A stretch of 64,000 nucleotides of DNA from Stenotrophomonas sp. BIGb0135. Its GTDB lineage: Bacteria; Pseudomonadota; Gammaproteobacteria; Xanthomonadales; Xanthomonadaceae. Below the pieces are notes generated by a model. The model was not told the origin of the DNA. It did not search any database and saw only the letters and a program-made list of their open reading frames with translations. The position numbers and the translations under genes are program-made. Shown here piece after piece: positions 34,156 through 41,893 of the stretch (the first letter of the stretch is position 1; each line of letters begins with the position of its first letter). The DNA lies in assembly GCF_024810105.1 (NCBI RefSeq), contig NZ_JANUDX010000002.1, forward strand, positions 124,001-188,000. Reading direction: 5' to 3'.

Positions 34156-36159
34156 TCAGCGCGGTGCGGTCCACGCCGGCTTGGCGAGCTTGCTGCGGCG
34201 CTGCTCGGTGCGGTTGGCGTGGTAACGCGCAATGCTCTGTCCCAGCTCGTCCAGCGCGCCGGCCGGCATCCACAGCTGCTGCGTGCCACGGGTCATCGCG
34301 GTGTACGCCGCGCGTACCGGGTTGTGCGCGTAGCCACGACCGAAGCCGGTGCGGAAGCAGCACATCGACATCGCGACCTGGGCGAACTCGGTGTTCTTGG
34401 CGTGCTCGACCAGCATCAACTGCAGCGGTGCCTCGTGGAAGGCGGTCAGGCGCTGGGTCAGTTCGATGAACCGATCGCGGTTGTAGCCGCGCATGAACAT
34501 GCGCGGGATCTGCGGCATGTCCTGTTCGTTGCACTCGGCCAGCAGGGCCTCCCAGCGCTGGCTGCTGCCGCCGTGCGAGGTCATCTCGCGGTAGGCCTCT
34601 TCGCCGCGGTTCACCTCGCGGCCCACGCTGGACAGCGTGTCCGGATGCACGCCGAAGCTTGCCCCCGCCGCCGACAGCCGCTGCGCTTCTTCCAGCAGCC
34701 GCCACGGGTTGCCGTACACGCGTGCGCCGCGGCCGGGCACCTCGTCCCACGCGGCATAGGTGCGGGCCAGCGTCGGCTGGTCGGGGGAACCGGCGAACGG
34801 TCCGTCGAAGTAGCCGGTGGCATCCAGCGCCACGGTCTGGTTGACCAGTTGCTCGACCATCGGGCCCTGGCGCACCGACTGCACGATCTCCAGTTTCATG
34901 CCGGTGGCAAAACGCGGTGAGCGCCCGACCAGGCGCTGGTTGGGATCGCCCAGGCTGATCACCGAGCCCTCGTAGCCGGACAGCAGTGCCTTCCACGCCG
35001 GGCTCATGTCGTGGCCTTCATCGATGAGCAGGGTGCCCCAGCTGGCCGGGATCCTGGCACCGTGCAGCGCCAGCCATTTGCCGATGTGGTCGACGTTGAG
35101 GCTGAGCAGCGTGGCTTTCTGCAGCACCGGGTCAAACATGCAGCGCCACACATGCTCGGCGGCGGCGATGTAGGGGGCCGCATCGATCATCGCCCACGGC
35201 ACCGCGCGCACGAAGTGGCGGGGCGCCAGGCGTTCGTCCCGCGAGCGGCACCAGGTGGCGATGCCTTCGAAGGCCACGCGCAGCACGCTGGCCGGCGGCT
35301 GGTTGCCGATCGGTTGCAGGCCGATGCGCTGGGCGATGTCGCGGAAGGACGCCTTGCTGATCTGGAAGGTCGGGCGGTAGGCGGTGCCGAGGATGCCGAG
35401 GCGGAACGCGCTGCCGGCCACCTGGTTGGCGAAGCTGATCTGCGACAGGATTTCCACCGGCAACGCCCCGCTCAGCCGACGCCGGAAGGCCTGTACCTGG
35501 CTGGGGCGCGGGGCGATGTAGGTGTAGCGCCGGGTCGCGCTGTCCAGCAGTTGCAGGATGAGGTGGGTCTTGCCGGCGCCCGCATAGGCGTCCAGGTCGA
35601 TGTGCTCGTCGTCGTTGGCCACGATCGCGCGCAGTGCGCGGGCCTGTTCGGCGGTGTAATCGTGGGTGCGCTCGACGTAGGCGGGCGCCTGCAGGGCTTC
35701 GCCGCCGGTTGCATCCTGCGCGTCCGGGTCCACCGCCGCATCGGTGTAGAAGCGGATCGTGTGCGGCTCCAGCGTGGTGCGGCAGGCGGCCTGGAACGGG
35801 TCCACCGGGTAGTCCTCCGGCGACAGCTGGCAGAACTGCTGCACCACCGCCTCCGGGCCCAGCACCACGCCCTGCAGGGCCAGCGCTTCCAGCCAGTCGT
35901 TCAGGCGCGTCGGCAGGCGGGGCGCCAGCGCATGGAACTGCGCGGCGGCATCGTCCGGGTGCGCGGCGAACAGCCCGCAGGCCTGCTCGATCAGCCGGGT
36001 CAGCGCAGCGCTGTGATGGGGCTTGCCCTGGCAGAGCGCGGCGGCGAACAGCCCGGCTCGCTCCAGCGCGGCGGCCGGGATCTGCGCACCTTCAAGGAAC
36101 GCGGCCAGCGCTGACGGGCTCAGCGGCAGGAAATACACAGGTTGGGTCGGCAGGGGCAT
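34156..36159 (-). CDS. Superfamily 1 helicase-like ATPase
   Basis: This 667-residue protein has UvrD-type motifs: Walker A DAYAGAGKTHLI at about 190-200, Walker B LLIDEGHDMSP at about 380 (DEGHD in place of the usual DEAQD), motif III VISLGDPNQRL at about 403, and a motif VI-like YTAMTRGTQQLW near 625. The first 170 residues (LSPSALAAFLEGAQIPAAALERAG) match no family I know. It stands alone, and its role in DNA or RNA processing is unknown. The ATG at 36157-36159 is the first good start. Confidence 0.8.
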   Translation of the reverse strand: MPLPTQPVYFLPLSPSALAAFLEGAQIPAAALERAGLFAAALCQGKPHHSAALTRLIEQACGLFAAHPDDAAAQFHALAPRLPTRLNDWLEALALQGVVLGPEAVVQQFCQLSPEDYPVDPFQAACRTTLEPHTIRFYTDAAVDPDAQDATGGEALQAPAYVERTHDYTAEQARALRAIVANDDEHIDLDAYAGAGKTHLILQLLDSATRRYTYIAPRPSQVQAFRRRLSGALPVEILSQISFANQVAGSAFRLGILGTAYRPTFQISKASFRDIAQRIGLQPIGNQPPASVLRVAFEGIATWCRSRDERLAPRHFVRAVPWAMIDAAPYIAAAEHVWRCMFDPVLQKATLLSLNVDHIGKWLALHGARIPASWGTLLIDEGHDMSPAWKALLSGYEGSVISLGDPNQRLVGRSPRFATGMKLEIVQSVRQGPMVEQLVNQTVALDATGYFDGPFAGSPDQPTLARTYAAWDEVPGRGARVYGNPWRLLEEAQRLSAAGASFGVHPDTLSSVGREVNRGEEAYREMTSHGGSSQRWEALLAECNEQDMPQIPRMFMRGYNRDRFIELTQRLTAFHEAPLQLMLVEHAKNTEFAQVAMSMCCFRTGFGRGYAHNPVRAAYTAMTRGTQQLWMPAGALDELGQSIARYHANRTEQRRSKLAKPAWTAPR

Positions 36160-36213
36160 TGCAGGGGGGATCGGACGGCTGCCGGCAAGGTAGCAGATGC
36201 ACCCCTGCTGCGC

Positions 36214-36633
36214 TCAGAACGGGTGCGCCTTGGCGCAGGCCAGTGCGTGGTTGTAGTCGCTGGACATGCAGCGGTAGAACGCGCGCTTGTTGCCGGCGGC
36301 GGCCTCGCAGTCGGCCAGGCTGAGCTGGGGCAGCAACGCCCGCAGGGGCACGGCGGCGCGCTCGAAATCGGCAGCGGGCAGGTAGCCGCCCTGCACGTTC
36401 TTTTGGCCCACCTCCAGCATGGTCTCCACGCTGTAGCGGGCGTTCTCCACCGCCTTGGGACAGGCCAGCGGCGCATCGCCGTCGCGTACCTCCAGCAGCG
36501 CGGCGGCGAGCTGGTCGACATCGGCGAGGGCCTGCTCGCGCGGGCCCGCTGCGCCGGCCACGGGCGAGGCCGGCGCGGCAGGCGGCGCGGCGGCGGCCAG
36601 GCCGATGATCAACAGTGTCGCCAACATGCCCAT
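36214..36633 (-). CDS. Uncharacterised secreted protein
   Basis: This 139-residue product has a signal peptide (MLATLLIIGLAAAAPPAAPA) and a small helical domain with four cysteines (PLACPKAVENARYSVETML, SLADCEAAAGNKRAFYRCMSSDYNHALACAKAHPF), which could form two disulfides. AAGGAG stands eight bases before the ATG at 36633. No family recognised. It is 54 bases upstream of the helicase gene on the same strand and may share its transcript. Confidence 0.68.
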   Translation of the reverse strand: MGMLATLLIIGLAAAAPPAAPASPVAGAAGPREQALADVDQLAAALLEVRDGDAPLACPKAVENARYSVETMLEVGQKNVQGGYLPAADFERAAVPLRALLPQLSLADCEAAAGNKRAFYRCMSSDYNHALACAKAHPF

Positions 36634-36808
36634 CGGGCGCTCCTTGCCAAGATGTCCCGCACCGGCGGCGCCGCGTGCATCCGGCGCCGATCATAGCGTG
36701 GCGGCAGGCAGCCGGGTCATCGACCCGATGACCGCGCAGCAGGCGCGCCTGCGCGCGGCGTATCGGGTGCATCGCAGGCGCCGCATCGCAACGGTTGGCC
36801 TGCGCCGC

Positions 36809-37924
36809 TCACATTGCGCTGCCCACCGGCGTGATCCGGCGCGCGTCCTGCGCCGCCTTCACCTTGCGCCACCACGGCGACCCCGGCTGCGGTGCATCCA
36901 GGTCCAGGCGCTCGCCCATGCCCGGGGTGGCCAGGGCGATGGCGCGCTGCGCAGCCAGCGCACTCACCCGTTCAAAGGGTTCGTCCCACCGGTGCAGGGC
37001 CAGGTCGAAGGTGCCGTTGTGGATCGGCACCAGCCAGCGGCCGCGCAGGTCCTGGTGGGCCTGCACCGTCTGCTCGGGCTGCATGTGCACGAACGGCCAC
37101 TTCGCGTCGTAGGCGCCGGTTTCGATGAAGGTGACATCGAACGGCCCATAGCGCTCGCCGATCTGGCGGAAACCATCGAAGTAGCCGGTGTCGCCGCTGA
37201 AGAACAGGCGCAGGCCGTCATCGAGGATCACCCAGGACGCCCACAGCGTGCGATCGCGGTCACGCAGGCCGCGCCCGGAAAAGTGCTGCGCCGGCGTGGC
37301 GGCAAAGCGCACCCCGTCCACCTCGGTTTCCTGCCACCAGTCCAGCTGGCGCACCCGCTCGCGCGGCACGCCCCAGGCGATCAGGCGGTCGCCCACGCCC
37401 AGCGGGGTGAGGAACACGTCGGCACGGCTGGCCAGGTACTTGATGGTGGCGCGGTCGAGGTGGTCGTAGTGGTCGTGCGAGAGCAGCACGCCGCGGATGG
37501 GCGGCAGGTCGTGCAGGGCGATCGGCGGGGCGTGGAAGCGCTTGGGGCCCATCCACTGCACCGGCGAGGCGCGCTTGGAAAACACCGGGTCGGTCAGCCA
37601 CCAGCCGCCGCGCAATTTCACCAACAGCGTGGAATGGCCCAGCCGGTACAGGCTGTGGTCCGGCGCGCTGGCGAGCTCGGCGGCGCTGACCGCGCGGACC
37701 GGCGGGGCCTGCGGCGGGGTGGTGCCGGCCGGGCGGTCGAACAGGAATTCCCATAGCAGCTTGAGGGTGCCGGTGACGGTCTCCTTGGGCTTGGGGGCAA
37801 CGTTGGTGAAGTGGCCGCCCTGCATCTGCGGCGATTGGTCGTGGTTGGCGATAGGCACGGTCAGGGTCATCCCGAGTAGTACGGTGAGGGAGAAGGCGGC
37901 AACAAGCAGGGGGAGGGCTCTCAT
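36809..37924 (-). CDS. Metallo-beta-lactamase-fold hydrolase (NAPE-PLD-like), membrane-anchored or secreted
   Basis: The 371-residue protein has an N-terminal hydrophobic segment (PLLVAAFSLTVLLGMTLTV) and an MBL domain with the metal site SHDHYDHLD (about residue 150), later FFSGDTGYFDGF, FIETGAYD and VPIHNGTF, in the order seen in N-acyl-phosphatidylethanolamine-hydrolysing phospholipase D relatives. Substrate unknown. The ATG at 37924 has GAAGG upstream. A palindrome sharing its TGAGT/ACTCA-type arms with a site before the adjacent TetR gene lies just upstream, so TetR control is likely. Confidence 0.85.
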   Translation of the reverse strand: MRALPLLVAAFSLTVLLGMTLTVPIANHDQSPQMQGGHFTNVAPKPKETVTGTLKLLWEFLFDRPAGTTPPQAPPVRAVSAAELASAPDHSLYRLGHSTLLVKLRGGWWLTDPVFSKRASPVQWMGPKRFHAPPIALHDLPPIRGVLLSHDHYDHLDRATIKYLASRADVFLTPLGVGDRLIAWGVPRERVRQLDWWQETEVDGVRFAATPAQHFSGRGLRDRDRTLWASWVILDDGLRLFFSGDTGYFDGFRQIGERYGPFDVTFIETGAYDAKWPFVHMQPEQTVQAHQDLRGRWLVPIHNGTFDLALHRWDEPFERVSALAAQRAIALATPGMGERLDLDAPQPGSPWWRKVKAAQDARRITPVGSAM

Positions 37925-37942
37925 GGCGCACCTTCGGTGAAG

Positions 37943-37960
37943 TGAGTGTGTACGCACTCA
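37943..37960. promoter_or_regulatory. Putative TetR operator before the MBL hydrolase
   Basis: TGAGTGTGTACGCACTCA is an 18-bp near-perfect palindrome located 18 bases upstream of the hydrolase ATG. Its TGAGTG/CACTCA arms resemble those of the palindrome in front of the tetR gene at 38557-38580. Confidence 0.65.
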
Positions 37961-37982
37961 TTTAATGGGTGAAAAAAGGGGC

Positions 37983-38552
37983 TCATCGCTGGATGCCTTT
38001 CCAGAACAGGTCGAAGCCGGCCTGCTGCAGCGCCTGCCGGCGCTCCGGCTCGGCCGCCATCGCCTCCAGGGTGGTTTCCAGCAGGTTGACCAGCACCCGG
38101 CCCAGGTAGAACGGCAGGCGCTCGCCATCGATGTGGTCGGCCAGGCTGGATTCCAGCCGCTGCAGCATGCTGCCGAACAGGCCGGCGCATTCGCTGCGGG
38201 TCTGCTCGCTGATGCGCTCGGATACCTTGAGCTGGCGCAGCGCCATGCGATCGACCGGGTAGGTCGACCCCCAGTCGATCAACGCATTCCAGGCGTGCAG
38301 CAGCAGCCCGTGCGCATCGGCCTCGGCGGGGAAATGGGTGCCGAGCGCCATCGACAGCCGGGTTTCCAGGCGCACGAACAGCGCGTTGAGCAGCGCATCC
38401 TTGGTCGGAAAGTAGGTGAACACCGTGCCTTCGGCGACCTTGGCCGCGCGCGCGATCTGCGCCGTCGACGCGCCGATCCCCTGTGCCGCCACCAGTCGGG
38501 CAGCCGCATCGAGGATGGCATCGTGTTTCTGTTCGCTGAGCGGGCGGGCCAT
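37983..38552 (-). CDS. TetR-family regulator
   Basis: The 189-residue protein has a TetR helix-turn-helix (AILDAAARLVAAQGIGASTAQIARAAKVAEGTVFTYFPTKDALL, split here over residues 12-55) and an all-helical ligand domain. It is upstream of, and codirectional with, the MBL hydrolase gene, 58 bases apart. Palindromes before both genes point to a two-promoter local regulon with autoregulation. Confidence 0.9.
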   Translation of the reverse strand: MARPLSEQKHDAILDAAARLVAAQGIGASTAQIARAAKVAEGTVFTYFPTKDALLNALFVRLETRLSMALGTHFPAEADAHGLLLHAWNALIDWGSTYPVDRMALRQLKVSERISEQTRSECAGLFGSMLQRLESSLADHIDGERLPFYLGRVLVNLLETTLEAMAAEPERRQALQQAGFDLFWKGIQR

Positions 38553-38556
38553 GACA

Positions 38557-38580
38557 ATGAGTAAGTGAGTGCTTGCTCAT
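38557..38580. promoter_or_regulatory. Putative TetR autoregulatory operator
   Basis: A 24-bp palindrome with nine-base arms (ATGAGTAAG / CTTGCTCAT, one mismatch) begins four bases upstream of the tetR ATG, where it would cover the leader. It also contains a direct TGAGT repeat. Confidence 0.6.
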
Positions 38581-38757
38581 TTATAGCCCTGCGCGAGGGG
38601 CAGTGCAAGGGCCGCCCACGAGGCCGCAGGGGATCGTTCAGCCAGCGGGGCATCGGCCGCCGGACACCGCCGCCGTGCCCCGGTCCCCGGGGCAGATTGT
38701 CACCGCACGGGGCGAGGGCTATAACGCGGTTCTGGACTGCCCGCTGGAGCGCCGCAC

Positions 38758-39201
38758 ATGCCGTCTCGAACGCCCGGCACTTCCCCGCCCGACCCGCCTG
38801 CGGTGCGCCTGCTGGCCGGCGGCAACCCGCAGATCGCCAAGGGCCAGGGCGACACCCCGGTGCAGGCGTATATCGCGGCGATGCCCGGCTGGAAGCGTGC
38901 GGTGGGCACGCGCCTGGATGCACTCATCCGCGATGCCGTGCCCGGTGTGCGCACGGCGGTGAAGTGGAATTTGCCCCTGTACGGCGCGGGCGGGCAGGGT
39001 TGGTTCCTGAGCCTGCATTGCTTCCGCGGCTACATCAAGGTGGCGTTCTTCCGCGGCGCGGCGCTGACCCCGCCACCGCCGGAGCCGTCGCGGAGCGGCG
39101 ATACCCGCTACCTGCACATCCGCGAAGACGCGGCGCTGGATGAAGCGCGCTTCGTGGCCTGGGTCGTGCAGGCGAGCGGGTTGCCAGGCGAGCGCATGTA
39201 G
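38758..39201 (+). CDS. DUF1801 (YdhG/YdeI-like) domain protein
   Basis: The 147-residue protein shows the DUF1801 core: GDTPVQAYIAAMPGWKRAVGTRLDALIRDAVPG, VKWNLPLYG, WFLSLHCFRGYIKVAFFRGAAL. The fold is related to iron-chaperone frataxin-like YdhG proteins, but function is not established. A second, diverged DUF1801 gene follows 23 bases downstream, so the two probably form an operon. Confidence 0.8.
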   Translation: MPSRTPGTSPPDPPAVRLLAGGNPQIAKGQGDTPVQAYIAAMPGWKRAVGTRLDALIRDAVPGVRTAVKWNLPLYGAGGQGWFLSLHCFRGYIKVAFFRGAALTPPPPEPSRSGDTRYLHIREDAALDEARFVAWVVQASGLPGERM

Positions 39202-39224
39202 TCCACTGCCACGAGGAAAATGCG

Positions 39225-39707
39225 ATGACCAAGCCAACCCCCGGCACCGCGCGCGCGGCCGCATCGGCCGCCGACACCGGCGCCTCCGCGGCGCAGCAGA
39301 TCGACGCGACGATCGCCCGCCTGGACGACTGGCGCGGCGCGACCCTGGCGCATCTGCGCCGCATCATCCGGGCGGCGGATCCCGAGGTGGTCGAGACGGT
39401 GAAATGGCGCGGCGTGCCGGTCTGGGAACATGACGGCATCCTGTGCACCGGCGAGACCTACAAGGCCGCGGTGAAAATGACCTTCGCCCGGGGCGCCGCG
39501 CTCGAGGATCCCACCGGCCTGTTCAATGCCAGCCTGGACGGCAACGTGCGGCGCGCGATCGACGTGCATGAAGGCGAGACGATCGACGAAGCGGCGTTGA
39601 AGGCGCTGATTCGCGCCGCGGTGGCCGCGAACATTGCCGCCAGGGCGGCAGCGCCCGGCAAACGCAGGGCGACGTCGCCGCGGCGTGGTACGCACGACGC
39701 GCCCTGA
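39225..39707 (+). CDS. Second DUF1801 domain protein
   Basis: The 160-residue protein has an Ala-rich leader and then the DUF1801 pattern: IDATIARLDDWRGATLAHLRRIIRAADPEV, VKWRGVPVWEHDGILCTGETYK, VKMTFARGAAL. It is a diverged paralogue of the gene just upstream. Function unknown; the C-terminal tail is basic and probably disordered. Confidence 0.8.
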   Translation: MTKPTPGTARAAASAADTGASAAQQIDATIARLDDWRGATLAHLRRIIRAADPEVVETVKWRGVPVWEHDGILCTGETYKAAVKMTFARGAALEDPTGLFNASLDGNVRRAIDVHEGETIDEAALKALIRAAVAANIAARAAAPGKRRATSPRRGTHDAP

Positions 39708-39758
39708 TCCGGTAGCCTGTGGCCAGCATTGGACGCCACTACCACGACAAGGAGCAGC

Positions 39759-40346
39759 ATGCGTCATCTTTCCTGGGCCCTCGCGGGCCTGCTGCTGTCG
39801 CCGCTGGCGGCGGCACAACCGGCATCGCCCGCAACGCAGGCGGACACGTTCAACCAGTTGTTCGGCACCACCTGCATGACCCACCTGAACTCGGTGGACG
39901 GCCTGACCGCCTGGATGGCCGCGCGCAACCTGGCGCCGCTGGATGACACGGTCGCGCAGAGCTTCCTGCATGGCACGCCGGGACGGGCGTGGGCCATCAC
40001 GCTCGATGGCGACCAGTACGCGGTGTCACGCACCGATGCGGGCCTGTGCGCCGTGTACGCCCGGCGCATGGACGGCGAGCAGCTGCAGTCGCGCTTCGCC
40101 GCGCTGGTGAGCAAGGCGCCGGCACCGATGACCGCACGGCCGACCCCGAGCCCGGCGTCGAGCACGGCGACGCGGCGTTCGGTGTCCTATCTCTGGTCGT
40201 GGCCGGACGAGACAACCTCGGGGCTGCTGTTCACCTTGACCACCTCCAGCGATCCGGATGCGCCGCTGCAGGCGATGATGTCACTGGCGCGTACCCGACT
40301 CGACGACGACGCGGCGGCGAAGGCTGCGCCGCCCTCCGCGCGCTAG
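39759..40346 (+). CDS. Uncharacterised secreted protein
   Basis: From the ATG at 39759 (AAGGAG upstream) the product is 195 residues with a signal peptide (LSWALAGLLLSPLAAAQ). The mature part starts DTFNQLFGTTCMTHLNSVDGL and contains ITLDGDQYAVSRTDAGLCAVYARR, with two cysteines that may pair. I cannot place it in a named family with confidence. A hairpin follows the stop codon. Confidence 0.68.
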   Translation: MRHLSWALAGLLLSPLAAAQPASPATQADTFNQLFGTTCMTHLNSVDGLTAWMAARNLAPLDDTVAQSFLHGTPGRAWAITLDGDQYAVSRTDAGLCAVYARRMDGEQLQSRFAALVSKAPAPMTARPTPSPASSTATRRSVSYLWSWPDETTSGLLFTLTTSSDPDAPLQAMMSLARTRLDDDAAAKAAPPSAR

Positions 40347-40361
40347 CCCTCGCGGGGCGGC

Positions 40362-40384
40362 TGCGCGACGCAGTGTGTCGCGCA
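40362..40384 (+). terminator. Hairpin after the secreted-protein gene
   Basis: A perfect eight-base stem TGCGCGAC / GTCGCGCA with a seven-base loop, 16 bases after the stop at 40346. There is no T-run, so it may be a stabilising or rho-assisted structure. Confidence 0.35.
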
Positions 40385-40485
40385 TGTGGCAGGTGCGCGG
40401 TGGCACGGACGGGCGGATTCGGCAAAGATGGTGCACTGCATGATCGCCCCTGGCGACCGTGCAGGTCTCCCCCATTGAAACTGGA

Positions 40486-41628
40486 ATGCCTGTGCTGAGT
40501 GTTGTTGGTGTGCTGCTTGCGCTGTACGTGGTGTGGCGTGTGGTCTGGCCGTTGCAGGTGTCGTTGTCCCTGCGCGGGCCGCTTGGATTGCTGGTGGTGG
40601 CGTTGGCGCTGCACCACCGCATCGTGGCCCGTTTCGCCGGCACGATGGCCTCGCCGGAGATTCCCAAGGCCGCCATCGCGGTGCTGGCCACCGGCTTCAC
40701 CACGCTGCTGCTGGGCGCGGTGATGCTGCTGCTGCTGGACCTGCTGCTGCTCGGTGCACGCCTGCTGCGCTGCCCACGCGCCACCGCGGCGCTGCGCGGG
40801 GCTGCCTTGCGTCCCGCGGCCTTCGGCGTTGCCCTGCTGCTGTCCGTCTACGGCATCTGGCAGGGCATGGCGGTACCGCAGACACGCCAGGTCGAGGTGG
40901 TCATCGACGACCTGCCCGCTGCGTTCGATGGCTACCGCGTGCTGCAGTTGACCGATATCCACGCCAGCCGCCTGCTCACCGGCAGCTGGGTGGCCAAGGT
41001 GGTGGCCAACAGCAACGCGTTGAAGCCGGACCTGGTGGTGATCACCGGCGACCTGATCGATGGCAGCGTGGCCGCGCGTGCGGCCGACGTTGCGCCGCTG
41101 GGCGCGCTGCGTGCGCCGGACGGGGTGATCGCGATCACCGGCAACCACGAGTACTACGCGCAGTACGCCGCCTGGATGCAGGCCTTCCGCTCGCAGGGCA
41201 TGCAGGTGCTGGAGAACAGCCATGTGCAGGTCCAGCGCGGCGGCGCGGCGCTGACCATCGCCGGAGTCACCGACCCGGTGGCCAGCAACTACGGGCTGCC
41301 GCCGCCGGACCTGGGCGCCGCGCTGGCCGGTGCCGATCCCAAGGCGCCGGTGATCCTGCTCGACCACCGGCCGATCGCGGCACCCGCCAATGCGGCACGC
41401 GGGGTGGCGTTGCAGCTGTCCGGGCATACCCACGGTGGCCACATCCTGGGCATGGACCAACTGGTGAAACGGGCCAACGGTGGTTACGTGTCCGGTCGCT
41501 ACGACGTGGATGGCATGACCTTGTACGTCAGCAACGGCGCTGGCCTGTGGCCGGGCTTTGCCGCGCGCATCGGCGTGCCGTCGGAGATCACCCTGATCAC
41601 GTTGCGGCGGGCGGCCTCGGCACGCTGA
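40486..41628 (+). CDS. Membrane-bound calcineurin-like metallophosphoesterase
   Basis: The 380-residue protein has four N-terminal membrane helices (about residues 1-135) and a metallophosphoesterase domain with LQLTDIHASRLL, VVITGDLIDG, AITGNHEYYAQYA and LQLSGHTHGGHI supplying the Asp, His and Asn metal ligands (about residues 155-320). It resembles YkuE-type enzymes. The ATG at 40486 is preferred over a GTG at 40459. It sits just before a gene set with a Pho-box-like element, but its own promoter shows none. Confidence 0.88.
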   Translation: MPVLSVVGVLLALYVVWRVVWPLQVSLSLRGPLGLLVVALALHHRIVARFAGTMASPEIPKAAIAVLATGFTTLLLGAVMLLLLDLLLLGARLLRCPRATAALRGAALRPAAFGVALLLSVYGIWQGMAVPQTRQVEVVIDDLPAAFDGYRVLQLTDIHASRLLTGSWVAKVVANSNALKPDLVVITGDLIDGSVAARAADVAPLGALRAPDGVIAITGNHEYYAQYAAWMQAFRSQGMQVLENSHVQVQRGGAALTIAGVTDPVASNYGLPPPDLGAALAGADPKAPVILLDHRPIAAPANAARGVALQLSGHTHGGHILGMDQLVKRANGGYVSGRYDVDGMTLYVSNGAGLWPGFAARIGVPSEITLITLRRAASAR

Positions 41629-41732
41629 GCCGGCCGCAGGGAACGCGCGCAGCGCCAGTGGTGGTGACGCGTCGCGCGTGGCGTGCAGACATCGGCGCGC
41701 GCCGCAATACGGGCGTGTGGCGGGCACGCGCG

Positions 41733-41750
41733 ATGTCATAAGACGGTCAT
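41733..41750 (+). promoter_or_regulatory. Pho-box-like PhoB site
   Basis: ATGTCAT-AAGA-CGGTCAT is two seven-base direct repeats separated by four bases, matching the CTGTCAT-N4-CTGTCAT layout of PhoB sites. It lies 143 bases upstream of the TonB receptor whose operon includes a phytase-like enzyme, which makes phosphate-starvation control plausible. Confidence 0.6.
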
Positions 41751-41893
41751 CGCGCGGGCGCACCATTTTCACGTGAGGTCGGCAGCGCCCGTGCGCATGC
41801 GACCCCGTGGTCTGCGCCCGTCATTTCCCCTTGTCTGCATGACTGCCTGGCCCTGGCCGGGCGGAGCGTGCCTGCCCGAGTACGTTGAACACC

